A stretch of DNA of 64,000 bases, taken from Actinomycetes bacterium. Lineage in GTDB: Bacteria > Actinomycetota > Actinomycetes > S36-B12. The stretch is taken from contig JAHEIZ010000009.1 in the NCBI GenBank assembly GCA_024639145.1, forward strand, positions 1-64,000, read 5' to 3'. Below are positions 8,724-17,502 of this stretch, one piece after another (the first letter of the stretch is position 1; each line of letters begins with the position of its first letter). The notes under the pieces were generated by a model that saw only the letters and a program-made list of their open reading frames with translations, was not told where the DNA came from and did no database searches. The translations under genes and the position numbers were made by a program.

Positions 8724-10661
8724 TCAGGGCGTATCGACGAGCCAGAGCGTGCCATAGGCCGGCAGGCGCAGGCTTGCGCCCGAAAGGCTCACCGAACTGC
8801 CGCTGATGAGGTCGCGCAGATGAGTGGTGTCGAGCGGCCAGAGCGATTCAGCTGGGAGCTCGCGGGCGCTGCCGGCCATATTGAACACCTGCACGACGGT
8901 GCCGCCGGGATGGCGACGGCGCAGGACCAGGATCGCCGAGTCGGCGCCATGGAAGATCTCGGGCGGGGTTGCCGCATGCAGGGCCTCGCAGTCCTTGCGC
9001 GCCTCGATCAGCTCGGTCAGCCCGCGCAGGAGCCGACCGGAGTAGTCAGATGAGGTGGGTGCCGACTTCGCTCGCGGCCAGTCCATCATCGGTCGATGCA
9101 GCCAGCGGTTGTCGGCGGCGTGCTCCGGCTCATCGACATACGAATAGTCGTTGAGCAGGCCGATCTCATCGCCCATGTAGATCAGTGGAATGCCGCCGAA
9201 GCCGAGCACTATCGCGTAACCGCACAGCACCTTGTCGATCGCGAGCGTGAGTGCTGCCTCGTCGTGTGCCTCGAGTGCCGACTCGATACCGGCCAGGCTC
9301 GCAGCAGAGCCGGAGGTGCGACGATCGCCGGTGAGCGGATTGCTCTGGAAGTGAGCCCCGCGCGACGGGCTGCCGTCGAACTCGCCGGCGTAGTACTCGG
9401 CAAGGAAAGCGCGATGGCTTCCGCCGTCGAAACCCTGACTGTTGGCATCGCGATCATCGATCGCCCAGCCGATGTCATCGTGGCAGCGCAGGTAGGTGCC
9501 CCAGGCAGTTGTCGACGGGATCTGTGCGAAGCGATTGAGAGATGAGGTGAGCAGTCGCGCATCGTGCATAGCGAAGGCCGACCAGATCTGGACCATCAGC
9601 GAGTTGTGATACGCCAGATCGGAGATGCGGCCGGCATGCTCGCCGACGCCCAGGTACTTCACCACATCATCTGGGCCGACGATGGCTTCGGCCTTGAAGA
9701 TCAACGCCGGTGTGGCAATTCGTGCAGCTGCGCGCAGGGCCTGGGTGATCGAGTGAACTTCGGGCTCACCCTGGCAGTTGGTGCCCATGCGCTTCCAGAG
9801 GAAGGCAATCGCATCAAGACGAAGGCAGTCGACGCCCTGGTTGGCGAGGAACAAGATGATGTCGGCGAACTCGCACAGCACGTCGGGGTTTGCCCAGTTG
9901 AGATCCCACTGCCAGGTGTTGAAGGTTGTCCAGACCCAGGCACTGAGGGAGTCATCCCAGGTGAAGTTGCCGGGCGCGAAGGCGGGGAAGACCTCGGGCA
10001 AGGACTTCTCGTACTCGTCGGGAAGCGTACGGTCGGGATAGGCGAGGAAGTACTCGCGCTTGGCGACATCACCCTTGCGGGCCGCTACGGCCCACGCGTG
10101 CTCCTGCGCGACGTGATTGAGCACGAGATCGAGGGTGAGTGCGATACCTGCCTCGTGCAGTGCCGTTGCGAGCTCGCGCAAGTTCTTCATCGTGCCGAGA
10201 TCGCTGCGCACCTTGCGGTAATCCATGACCGCGTAGCCACCGTCATTCGGCGCCGGCCGCGGCTCGAGCAACGGCATGAGGTGCAGGTAGGTGACGCCGA
10301 GATCGCTCAGGTAATCGATATGCGACTGCACGCCCGCGAGATCGCCGGCGAATCTATCGGCGTATGCGACGTAACCGATGGCTTCGGGCCGCTGGAACCA
10401 ATCGGGTTGCAGAAGTCGCTCCATGTCGCGGGCGCGAAGTTCCTTGCTGCGATCTCGATGAGCCTGCGCGATCAGCTCGACGAAGCGCGGCAGTACCGTC
10501 TCGGCGTCATACGCGCCGACCAGCCCATTCCAGAGATCGGGCCCCCAGCGATCAAAACGTGCCAGGAGGTCATCGACACCGGAGTCCTTGCGCAGGGCAG
10601 CAGCGAGCTGCGCACGTGCCTGCTGCAGTGCAGCGGCACCCTGGGAACTCAGGGAGATCAT
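8724..10661 (-). CDS. amylosucrase-like GH13 enzyme
   Basis: 645 residues from ATG 10661, which has AAGGA upstream; a GTG four codons earlier is the alternative. The whole length matches amylosucrase (GH13_4): N-terminal helices, then a (beta/alpha)8 barrel. The nucleophile is D283 (CLRLDAIAFLWK), the acid/base E325 (FKAEAIV), and H394-D395 (RCHDDIGW) follows the usual spacing. Amylosucrase makes alpha-1,4-glucan from sucrose, releasing fructose; a hydrolytic or trehalose-related relative is possible. No signal peptide is seen, so it is probably cytoplasmic. It lies just downstream of glpX on the same strand, after a 112-bp gap without an obvious terminator. Confidence 0.88.
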   Translation of the reverse strand: MISLSSQGAAALQQARAQLAAALRKDSGVDDLLARFDRWGPDLWNGLVGAYDAETVLPRFVELIAQAHRDRSKELRARDMERLLQPDWFQRPEAIGYVAYADRFAGDLAGVQSHIDYLSDLGVTYLHLMPLLEPRPAPNDGGYAVMDYRKVRSDLGTMKNLRELATALHEAGIALTLDLVLNHVAQEHAWAVAARKGDVAKREYFLAYPDRTLPDEYEKSLPEVFPAFAPGNFTWDDSLSAWVWTTFNTWQWDLNWANPDVLCEFADIILFLANQGVDCLRLDAIAFLWKRMGTNCQGEPEVHSITQALRAAARIATPALIFKAEAIVGPDDVVKYLGVGEHAGRISDLAYHNSLMVQIWSAFAMHDARLLTSSLNRFAQIPSTTAWGTYLRCHDDIGWAIDDRDANSQGFDGGSHRAFLAEYYAGEFDGSPSRGAHFQSNPLTGDRRTSGSAASLAGIESALEAHDEAALTLAIDKVLCGYAIVLGFGGIPLIYMGDEIGLLNDYSYVDEPEHAADNRWLHRPMMDWPRAKSAPTSSDYSGRLLRGLTELIEARKDCEALHAATPPEIFHGADSAILVLRRRHPGGTVVQVFNMAGSARELPAESLWPLDTTHLRDLISGSSVSLSGASLRLPAYGTLWLVDTP

Positions 10662-10773
10662 GGGGTCCTTCACGATGTAAGCGGTGTCATCTCACCGCAT
10701 CATGCAGGGCAGGGGTGATCCTGGCAAGTGCCGGATTGTCATCTGTTTCATGCTGCCGTTACATGGCAAGCGG

Positions 10774-11778
10774 TTACTCGAAGTCGACTGCCGAATAAGA
10801 CGAGAGCTTGTCGAGGGCATGCTCACTGCGCACCTCGCGAATGGTGCCGCTCTTGCTACGCATCACGATGGAGTGGGTCGTGGGGCCGTTCGGCGTGTAG
10901 CGCACGCCCTCGAGTAGCTCGCCGTCGGTAATGCCGGTGGCGCAGAAGAAGTTGTTATCGCCGGTCACCAGGTCAGTGGTCGTGAGCACTCGCCCGAGCT
11001 CGTGGCCGGCCTCGATGGCCTTGATGCGCTCGGCTTCGTCCTTGGGCCACAGACGACCTTGGATCTCGCCACCCATGCAGCTCATCGCGCATGCCGCGAT
11101 GATTCCCTCCGGGGTTCCGCCGATGCCGGCCAGCAGGTCGACACCGGTGCCCGGGCGGGCCGCCATGATCGCACCGGCCACATCGCCGTCGGAGATGAAC
11201 TTGATGCGAGCGCCGGCCTTGCGGATCTCATCGGCCAACTGCTCGTGACGCGGGCGATCGAGCAGGCACACCGTGAGATCGGCGACCCTCTCGCTCTTCG
11301 TCTTGGCGATCTGCTCGAGATTCCAGGCGATAGGTGCGGTGATATCGATGACTCCGGCCGCCTGCGGGCCAACCACCAGCTTCTCCATGTAGAAGACAGC
11401 ACTCGGGTCGAACATGGCCCCGCGTTCGGTCACGGCGATCACGGAGATGGCATTGGGCATGCCCTTGGCTGCCAAGGTGGTGCCGTCGATCGGGTCGACT
11501 GCCACGGCCGTGCGAGGCCCCGTGCCGTCGCCTACGCGCTCGCCGTTGAAGAGCATTGGGGCGTCGTCCTTCTCGCCCTCACCGATGATGACCATGCCCT
11601 GCATCGAGACAGTGCCGATCAGCTGGCGCATCGCATTGACGGCAGCCCCATCAGCACCGTTCTTGTCGCCGCGGCCGACCCAGCGGGCTGCGGCCATGGC
11701 AGCGGCCTCAGTTACGCGTACGAGCTCGAGGGCCAGGTTGCGATCGGGAACCTCGGGGGTGCGCTGCTGGTCGTTCAT
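10774..11778 (-). CDS. glpX: class II fructose-1,6-bisphosphatase
   Basis: 334 residues from the chosen ATG, which has GTGAGTGG upstream. An in-frame ATG 12 codons earlier (11814) lacks a ribosome-binding site. It hydrolyses fructose 1,6-bisphosphate in gluconeogenesis. GlpX signatures are visible: [21 protein letters not shown], and the GIGGTPEG segment of the metal- and phosphate-binding sites. It is the positional and family equivalent of Rv1099c (from memory), transcribed divergently from the DUF4245 gene. Confidence 0.95.
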   Translation of the reverse strand: MNDQQRTPEVPDRNLALELVRVTEAAAMAAARWVGRGDKNGADGAAVNAMRQLIGTVSMQGMVIIGEGEKDDAPMLFNGERVGDGTGPRTAVAVDPIDGTTLAAKGMPNAISVIAVTERGAMFDPSAVFYMEKLVVGPQAAGVIDITAPIAWNLEQIAKTKSERVADLTVCLLDRPRHEQLADEIRKAGARIKFISDGDVAGAIMAARPGTGVDLLAGIGGTPEGIIAACAMSCMGGEIQGRLWPKDEAERIKAIEAGHELGRVLTTTDLVTGDNNFFCATGITDGELLEGVRYTPNGPTTHSIVMRSKSGTIREVRSEHALDKLSSYSAVDFE

Positions 11779-11843
11779 CGTCCACTCACCGGATTCGGGA
11801 ACCTCGTCATGCATGCACTTTAGTCGTGGCCCATGATGGAGTC

Positions 11844-12407
11844 GTGTCGTCCACTACTCCGCAGCCCACGGGTCGCAAGAACGCCCGTATGCGCCAGACC
11901 GTCGGTGACATGGTGCGTTCACTCGCGGTTGTCCTGGGGTTCGTGGCCGTCATCCTGATCATCACGCTTCGTCCGCATCCTGACCCGATTACGCGGGTCG
12001 ACGTTACGCCTCTTCTCACGGTGGCCAGGGCGCAGGCAGGCTTCCCCGTGCTCATCGCCGGTGTGGGCACGAGTGAGTACGTGCCCACAAGTGTGCGCTG
12101 GGAACCCACGGAGGCGACGAAGCCCGATCCCGTATGGCACATCGGCTATGTGACTCCCGATGAGGAATACGTCGAGATCTCCGAGTCAGCGACTGCGAGC
12201 GAGCGCTTCATCCCCGAGCAGACCGGCAAGGGTGCCCCGCTCGATCCGATCGTGATCGACGGCGTGACCTGGCAGCGATTCGAGAGCGAGCAGCGCAGGT
12301 CGCTCGTGCGGGTGGAGCCGAAACTGACGACCGTCGTGGCGGGGACACTCGACTGGGCCGGACTTCAGCTAGTCGCTTCGGGGCTCTCGGCCTCGGCCAC
12401 TGCCTGA
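11844..12407 (+). CDS. DUF4245-like membrane-anchored protein
   Basis: 187 residues. It has a short cytoplasmic N-terminus, one transmembrane segment (about 25-45), and an extracytoplasmic domain with the RWEPT and WHIGY elements typical of DUF4245. No function is known for the family. The GTG start was chosen because CATGAT lies six bases upstream; a GTG six codons earlier is possible. The 3' end overlaps the convergent xseB by 43 bp, so the last codons are read on both strands. Confidence 0.85.
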   Translation: MSSTTPQPTGRKNARMRQTVGDMVRSLAVVLGFVAVILIITLRPHPDPITRVDVTPLLTVARAQAGFPVLIAGVGTSEYVPTSVRWEPTEATKPDPVWHIGYVTPDEEYVEISESATASERFIPEQTGKGAPLDPIVIDGVTWQRFESEQRRSLVRVEPKLTTVVAGTLDWAGLQLVASGLSASATA

Positions 12408-12577
12408 CGCGCGGAGTCGAGAAGGTCAGTGCAGACCTTTGCGAGCTGCTCGCCGCGCTCCCAGAGCGCCACGGACTCCTCAAGGCTGATACCCCCGGCC
12501 TCGAGCTTCGCGACGATGCCGACGAGTTCATCGCGAGCTGCCTCGTATCCGTTTCCGGGATCCTTCGCCTTCGTCAT
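12365..12577 (-). CDS. xseB: exodeoxyribonuclease VII small subunit
   Basis: 70 residues, normal for XseB. It carries the family pattern YEAARDELVGIVAKLEAG followed by SLEESVALWERGEQLA. It associates with XseA to degrade single-stranded DNA. TACGGT lies exactly six bases before the ATG, fitting a leaderless transcript of its own even though xseA is 28 bp upstream on the same strand. The 3' end overlaps the DUF4245 gene tail-to-tail. Confidence 0.95.
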   Translation of the reverse strand: MTKAKDPGNGYEAARDELVGIVAKLEAGGISLEESVALWERGEQLAKVCTDLLDSARQAVAEAESPEATS

Positions 12578-12605
12578 GCGCTCACCGTATTCCCTGTCTC
12601 GTTCA

Positions 12606-13739
12606 TCAATCCGTGCGCGTGGCGGTGAAGCGTCCGCCGCTCACGCGAATATCGAGGGCCGAGTCGGCATCGTCAGGAGTGCGAACGATCACCCCGGCCG
12701 CGTTAGTCACGATCGCGTAGCCGCGCTCCAGCGTTGCCGCAGGGGAGAGCGTGCGCACGCGTGCCGACAGGTGACCGATCTCGCTCTCGCGCGAGGTGAT
12801 CGCATTGAGTACGACGGTGCGGCTTCGCCGGCGCAGATCGGTAACGCGCTGCGACTCACGATCGAGTTGGCCGACTACCACGCGATGTGAGCGTGCACGT
12901 AGGGACGAGACCAGCGCTGTCTGCTCGGCGAGTGATGGCACGATGCGCTTGGCGGCATCGGTGGGAGTCGAGGCACGCAGATCAGCGACGAAGTCGAGGA
13001 GCGGGGCGTCTTGCTCATGACCAATCGCGCTGACGATAGGTGTCGCGCACGCGGCAACCGCGCGCACGAGGGTCTCGTTGCTGAACGGCAGGAGATCCTC
13101 AACGCTGCCACCGCCTCGGGCGATCACGATGACGTCGACATCGGGCAGCGCATCGAGTTCCACAAGTGCTTCACTCACGGCCGAGACCGCCTGGACGCCC
13201 TGCACCGCAACCTCGCGCACCACGAATTGGATCGAAGGCCAGCGCTCGCGTGCATTCACCAGCACGTCATGCATCGCGGCGCTGTTCCGACCGCAGATCA
13301 ATCCGATTCGACGGGGCAGGAAGGGCAGAGCCTTCTTGCGATCAGTGGCGAACAGGCCCTCGGAGTTGAGCAGTTCGCGAAGACGTGCGAGCTGAGCGAG
13401 CAGTTCGCCCAGTCCGACAGCGCGAATCTCCTTCGCGCGCAGCGACAGCGTGCCGCGGCCTGTCCAGAATTCGGGTTTGCCGAACACGATGATGCGCTGG
13501 CCCTCGGCGAGTGGCGGTTCGACTGCGCCGATCACCGACACGTCGGCAACGACGGTGATCGACATGTCGACATCGGGATCACGCAGTGTCAGATAGAGAT
13601 TGCGCGCTCCTGGGCGACGCCGAAACTCCGCGACCTGGCCGTCAACCCAGATGCCGCCGAGGCGACCGATCCAGTCGGCGAGCAGACGAGAGACCGTGCG
13701 AACGGCGGCCGGGCTGTCGGCGCTTGTCTCCAGGGCCAC
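12606..13739 (-). CDS. xseA: exodeoxyribonuclease VII large subunit
   Basis: 377 residues. The N-terminal OB-fold (about 20-105; [11 protein letters not shown]) is followed by the catalytic domain with [35 protein letters not shown] and [17 protein letters not shown], all diagnostic. The C-terminal helical region that binds XseB is shorter than in E. coli (about 450 residues), as usual in actinobacteria. The GTG start is two bases after the stop of the flavin-fold gene, suggesting translational coupling. Confidence 0.96.
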   Translation of the reverse strand: MALETSADSPAAVRTVSRLLADWIGRLGGIWVDGQVAEFRRRPGARNLYLTLRDPDVDMSITVVADVSVIGAVEPPLAEGQRIIVFGKPEFWTGRGTLSLRAKEIRAVGLGELLAQLARLRELLNSEGLFATDRKKALPFLPRRIGLICGRNSAAMHDVLVNARERWPSIQFVVREVAVQGVQAVSAVSEALVELDALPDVDVIVIARGGGSVEDLLPFSNETLVRAVAACATPIVSAIGHEQDAPLLDFVADLRASTPTDAAKRIVPSLAEQTALVSSLRARSHRVVVGQLDRESQRVTDLRRRSRTVVLNAITSRESEIGHLSARVRTLSPAATLERGYAIVTNAAGVIVRTPDDADSALDIRVSGGRFTATRTD

Positions 13740-13741
13740 GC

Positions 13742-14191
13742 CTACGCCTGCTTAGGCATGCGAGTGGAGTAATCCCACGACGTGACACTGAGTTCGCTAA
13801 TGCGAATCACTACTTCACTGTCGAGACGCGAAAGCAACCACGAGCTGAAATCGGTGGGCTCGGAGCCGAGGTACTTTTCCACGAGACGCGGAAGAATATC
13901 TGCCGCAGAGCCCTGCTCGATACGGGCGCGGCCCTTGCCTCGCACGCCGCGATACGGGGGCGTATCGGCCGAGATTTCGAAGCCCACGTGGTTGTCGCGC
14001 TCCAGACGCTTCGCAAGCACCGAATCATGCTGGGTACAGCAGAGCAACTCTTCGTTCTCGTAGAGGAACCACAGTGACTGCACCAGAGGGAAGTGCTTGC
14101 CCACGCTGGCGAGTCGAATCGGAATCGCGATGCCGGCCAGGTACTCGGCGATGGCATCGGGGCTCCAGGGGCCGGAGCGAACGGTGGGCAT
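13742..14191 (-). CDS. pyridoxamine 5'-phosphate oxidase-like (split-barrel flavin fold) protein
   Basis: 149 residues. The pattern of a short N-terminal helix, [21 protein letters not shown], then [14 protein letters not shown] and a [10 protein letters not shown] strand is typical of FMN- or F420-binding split beta-barrel proteins; substrate unknown. The start is the third ATG of ATGCATGCATG, the only one in this frame. AGGAG lies 11 bases upstream, and GAGAAT lies six bases upstream as in leaderless genes. It is followed by xseA, overlapping promoter space with ispH. Confidence 0.82.
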   Translation of the reverse strand: MPTVRSGPWSPDAIAEYLAGIAIPIRLASVGKHFPLVQSLWFLYENEELLCCTQHDSVLAKRLERDNHVGFEISADTPPYRGVRGKGRARIEQGSAADILPRLVEKYLGSEPTDFSSWLLSRLDSEVVIRISELSVTSWDYSTRMPKQA

Positions 14192-14260
14192 GCATGCATT
14201 CTCCTGCAGGGGCCTGACTGCGGGCGAGTCGAATCGCGAGATACCGCCTACGATTGAGCC

Positions 14261-15223
14261 ATGCCGAACTCGAAGAAGGTCCTGCTGGCAGCCCCGCGCG
14301 GTTATTGCGCCGGAGTTGACCGGGCGGTCGTGACCGTCGAGAAGGCCCTCGAGCTCTATGGCGCGCCGGTATATGTACGCAAGCAGATCGTCCACAACAA
14401 GTACGTCGTCGAGACCCTCGAGAAGCGCGGCGCGATCTTCGTCGACGAGGTCGAGGAGGTTCCCGAGGGTGCCACCGTGGTGTTCTCGGCCCATGGCGTC
14501 GCCCCGGTGGTGCACGAGGATTCCGCGAGCCGAAACCTGAAGGCGATCGATGCCACCTGCCCACTTGTGACAAAGGTGCACGCCGAGGCCAAGCGCTTCG
14601 CCTCCGAGGGTTACGAGATCATCCTCATCGGCCACGAGGGTCACGAAGAGGTTGTCGGCACGATGGGAGAGGCGCCTGAGGTCATGACCCTCGTCGATGG
14701 CCCATCTCACGCTGTCGATGTCGAGATCAAGAATCCCGAGAAGCTGATTTGGCTCTCGCAGACCACTCTTTCCGTCGACGAGACTCTTCAGACTGTCGAC
14801 GCGCTCAAGGAGCGCTTCCCGAATCTGATCAGCCCGCCGAGTGACGACATCTGCTACGCCACTCAGAACCGCCAGGGCGCGGTCAAGACCATCGCGCCGC
14901 ACTGCGATGTCGTCATCGTTGTGGGCTCGGGCAACTCGTCGAACTCCGTGCGGCTTGCCGAGGTCGCCCTCGAGGCGGGTGCGAAGGCCGCGTATCGCGT
15001 CGATTACGCAGCAGAGCTCGAGGAGTGCTGGTTCGATGACGCGACCACGGTCGGACTCACGAGTGGTGCCTCAGTGCCCGAGATCCTGGTCGAAGAGGTC
15101 ATCGAATGGCTCGCGGTTCGCGGCTTCGGGGATCTCGAGGAAGTCAGCACCGCGGAGGAGCACCTCGTGTTCGCCTTGCCGCCGGAACTTCGTCGCGACA
15201 TGAAAGCCGCGAAACAGAAATAG
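14261..15223 (+). CDS. ispH: 4-hydroxy-3-methylbut-2-enyl diphosphate reductase
   Basis: 320 residues. It is the last step of the MEP isoprenoid pathway, giving IPP and DMAPP with a 4Fe-4S cluster. The three cluster cysteines are present: C16 ([10 protein letters not shown]), C100 ([12 protein letters not shown]) and C198 ([10 protein letters not shown]). The [10 protein letters not shown] region is also conserved. TACGAT lies exactly six bases before ATG, predicting leaderless mRNA. The end abuts the convergent DUF6542-like gene, forming TAGCTA. Confidence 0.97.
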   Translation: MPNSKKVLLAAPRGYCAGVDRAVVTVEKALELYGAPVYVRKQIVHNKYVVETLEKRGAIFVDEVEEVPEGATVVFSAHGVAPVVHEDSASRNLKAIDATCPLVTKVHAEAKRFASEGYEIILIGHEGHEEVVGTMGEAPEVMTLVDGPSHAVDVEIKNPEKLIWLSQTTLSVDETLQTVDALKERFPNLISPPSDDICYATQNRQGAVKTIAPHCDVVIVVGSGNSSNSVRLAEVALEAGAKAAYRVDYAAELEECWFDDATTVGLTSGASVPEILVEEVIEWLAVRGFGDLEEVSTAEEHLVFALPPELRRDMKAAKQK

Positions 15224-16132
15224 CTAGCCGCGCGTACGGGAACGACGCACGATCATCACGATGAGAGCGATGATCACCGATGCAAAGATCCAGAACCAGT
15301 TATTCGCGAAGGTGAAGAAGAACGCCACGGCGCGCGAAGCAGTCGACGTACCGGAGTTGCCGAGATTCAACTGGCCGACGGTGACTGCCGCAATAAGCAT
15401 CGCGATCGGGGCTGCGAGCACCGGCACGATCGCATCCTGCACCTGAACGCGCAGCGCAGCGATCACTGTCGCAATGAGCAGGAACACGCCGGTGAAGGCA
15501 CCCAGCCCCTCACCGAAGGCAAAGGCATCGATCAATCCTGCGACGAGAGTTACGACGATCACGAACACATAAGCAGCCATCGAGGTGAAGCCTCCGCCGA
15601 TTGAGGGAATGCGCGGAAGCTCGCGACGAGAGGAGCGCCTGCCCTCGGCCTCGTATTCGACCGGCGGGAGCAGGGCAGCGGCAGGAGCCGCCGAGGAGTT
15701 GATCGAGATCGGTGCTGCCGAGTCGATACGGGCGGGAGCAGGTGCGACAGGAACCGCCGACGGAGTAAGGGTGCGCAGCTTTGCGGCCTGATCGGGGCGG
15801 ATCGCGATGATCGCGGTTGCCGACTCGGCACGTGAGCTGCGGAAGAGGCGGCCGGTGTCGCTCGGCTCACGGGGTGCGGCAGGTGCGGCCACCGGGACCG
15901 CCGGCTCGGCCACGGCAGGCGCCACGACCTCGATGACCTCTTCCTTCGCCACGATCTTCTCTGCGGCGAAGGGCTCGTCAGCTACCAGTTCGATCTCGAC
16001 GGAATCCTCGAACGCCGGCGCAGGTGCCTCGTAGGCAGGGGCAGACATGGGGGCATCGGGCTCATCGGGGCGGAACAGGGCCGCGTAGGCCTCGTCCTTA
16101 GCCGGATCCAGGGGATCGTCCCAGTTGCTCAC
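15224..16132 (-). CDS. DUF6542-like four-helix membrane protein
   Basis: 302 residues. The first 180 residues are low-complexity (Pro/Ala/Glu-rich) with a short basic stretch, RRSSRRELPR. The C-terminal 120 residues contain four hydrophobic segments with GLIDAF and FTGVFLL, as in the DUF6542 proteins that sit beside ychF in other actinobacteria (Rv1111c position, from memory). GTG start. No enzymatic motif. The domain assignment is by recall and context. Confidence 0.75.
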   Translation of the reverse strand: MSNWDDPLDPAKDEAYAALFRPDEPDAPMSAPAYEAPAPAFEDSVEIELVADEPFAAEKIVAKEEVIEVVAPAVAEPAVPVAAPAAPREPSDTGRLFRSSRAESATAIIAIRPDQAAKLRTLTPSAVPVAPAPARIDSAAPISINSSAAPAAALLPPVEYEAEGRRSSRRELPRIPSIGGGFTSMAAYVFVIVVTLVAGLIDAFAFGEGLGAFTGVFLLIATVIAALRVQVQDAIVPVLAAPIAMLIAAVTVGQLNLGNSGTSTASRAVAFFFTFANNWFWIFASVIIALIVMIVRRSRTRG

Positions 16133-16194
16133 AATCGCTAACGGTACTCAACCGATTGCTGCACGGGTGCGGGCCACGCCTAAGATCGTGCGTT

Positions 16195-17268
16195 GTGGCT
16201 CTCACTATCGGAATCGTCGGTCTCCCCAATGTCGGCAAGTCAACGCTCTTCAACGCGCTGACCAAGAACAACGTTCTCGCGGCGAACTACCCGTTCGCGA
16301 CCATCGAGCCCAACACCGGCGTGGTCGGAGTTCCGGACCCTCGTCTCGGTGAGCTGGCCAAGATCTTCGGCTCCGAGCGCGAGCTCCCGGCTTCGGTGAC
16401 CTTCGTCGACATCGCCGGCATCGTGAAGGGCGCGAGCGAGGGTGCCGGTCTCGGCAACAAGTTCCTCGCGAACATTCGCGAGTCCGATGCGATCTGCCAG
16501 GTGCTGCGCGCATTCAAGGATGACGACGTCGTGCATGTCGAAGGTCGCGTTTCGCCGGCTGAGGACATGGAGACCATCAACACCGAGCTGATCCTCGCTG
16601 ACATGCAGACCCTCGAGAAGGCGATCCCGCGTATTCAGAAGGAAGCTCGTACTGACAAGACCAAGGGTGCGCAACTCGCTGCTGCAGAGGAAGCGCAGAA
16701 GGTTCTCAACGAAGGACGCACCATCTTCGCCTCCGGTCTTGATCCTGAGCCGCTGCGCGAGCTCTTCCTGCTCACCGCCAAGCCGTTCCTCTATGTCGTC
16801 AACGTCGATGAGGACGAACTCGGTGACGAGGCGTTCAAGGAAGCCATGCGCAATCTCGTGGCACCTGCCGACATCGTGTTCCTCGATGCCAAGCTCGAGG
16901 CGGAGCTCGTCGAACTCGATGAGGCTGAAGCACTCGAGCTGTTGCAGTCAGTTGGCCAGCAGGAGTCGGGCCTCAATGCCCTCGCTCGCGTCGGTTTCGC
17001 GACCCTCGGCCTGCAGACCTATCTGACCGCAGGCCCCAAGGAAGCACGTGCCTGGACCATCCCGATCGGTGCCACGGCACCGGAAGCTGCCGGTGTGATT
17101 CACACCGACTTCCAGAAGGGCTTCATCAAGGCCGAGGTTGTCTCCTTCGATGACCTTGTCGCCAATGGCTCGATGGCCGAGGCAAAGGCCAAGGGCAAGG
17201 TGCGCATGGAAGGCAAGGACTACGTCATGGCCGATGGCGACGTGGTTGAGTTTCGCTTCAACGTTTGA
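16195..17268 (+). CDS. ychF: redox-regulated ATPase YchF (Obg family)
   Basis: 357 residues from the GTG that gives the conserved N-terminus ALTIGIVGLPNVGKSTLFNALT; 13 more upstream codons are open but not conserved. Walker A GLPNVGKST is at residues 9-17, the G3 region is FVDIAGIVKGASEG, and the C-terminal TGS domain ends in DYVMADGDVVEFRFNV. YchF binds ATP rather than GTP and associates with ribosomes in stress responses. TAAGAT lies eight bases before the start, so its transcript should have almost no leader. Confidence 0.96.
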   Translation: MALTIGIVGLPNVGKSTLFNALTKNNVLAANYPFATIEPNTGVVGVPDPRLGELAKIFGSERELPASVTFVDIAGIVKGASEGAGLGNKFLANIRESDAICQVLRAFKDDDVVHVEGRVSPAEDMETINTELILADMQTLEKAIPRIQKEARTDKTKGAQLAAAEEAQKVLNEGRTIFASGLDPEPLRELFLLTAKPFLYVVNVDEDELGDEAFKEAMRNLVAPADIVFLDAKLEAELVELDEAEALELLQSVGQQESGLNALARVGFATLGLQTYLTAGPKEARAWTIPIGATAPEAAGVIHTDFQKGFIKAEVVSFDDLVANGSMAEAKAKGKVRMEGKDYVMADGDVVEFRFNV

Positions 17269-17502
17269 CCCGAATTCGCGGTTCACGCCGCATAAGCGAC
17301 GGTGCCGAGTGAGCTCGGTCCGTCCGGATCAATGTGCGCGCCGAAGTGCTGTCGCCAACTCTTCGCCGATTCCAGGAATGGCACGTCGGCCTCCTGTGCG
17401 CCCTAGTCTGTGTTCAGGGGATCAACGAGGCAGTATTGCTGTTATAACGTAATTTAATTACTGTATTCAGATTCGCGACTTGCGCAACGTCTGGACATTC
17501 GC
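17269..17502 (+). promoter_or_regulatory. AT-rich leader before the beta-propeller gene
   Basis: 234 bp without a gene. Most is unremarkable, but 17441-17461 contains the palindromes GTTATAAC and GTAATT-T-AATTAC back to back in DNA far more AT-rich than the surroundings. This is a likely promoter/operator for the secreted protein that starts at 17503. No ribosome-binding site is obvious. Confidence 0.45.

Noticed and set aside
9564-10718. 384-codon plus-strand frame opposite the amylosucrase gene
   Set aside because: The minus strand has full catalytic motifs; the plus frame has none.
14192-14902. Upstream open extension of the flavin-fold gene, giving a 386-residue frame on the minus strand
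   Set aside because: It runs antisense through ispH, whose three cluster cysteines are intact; the extension resembles no protein and is a GC-rich shadow frame.
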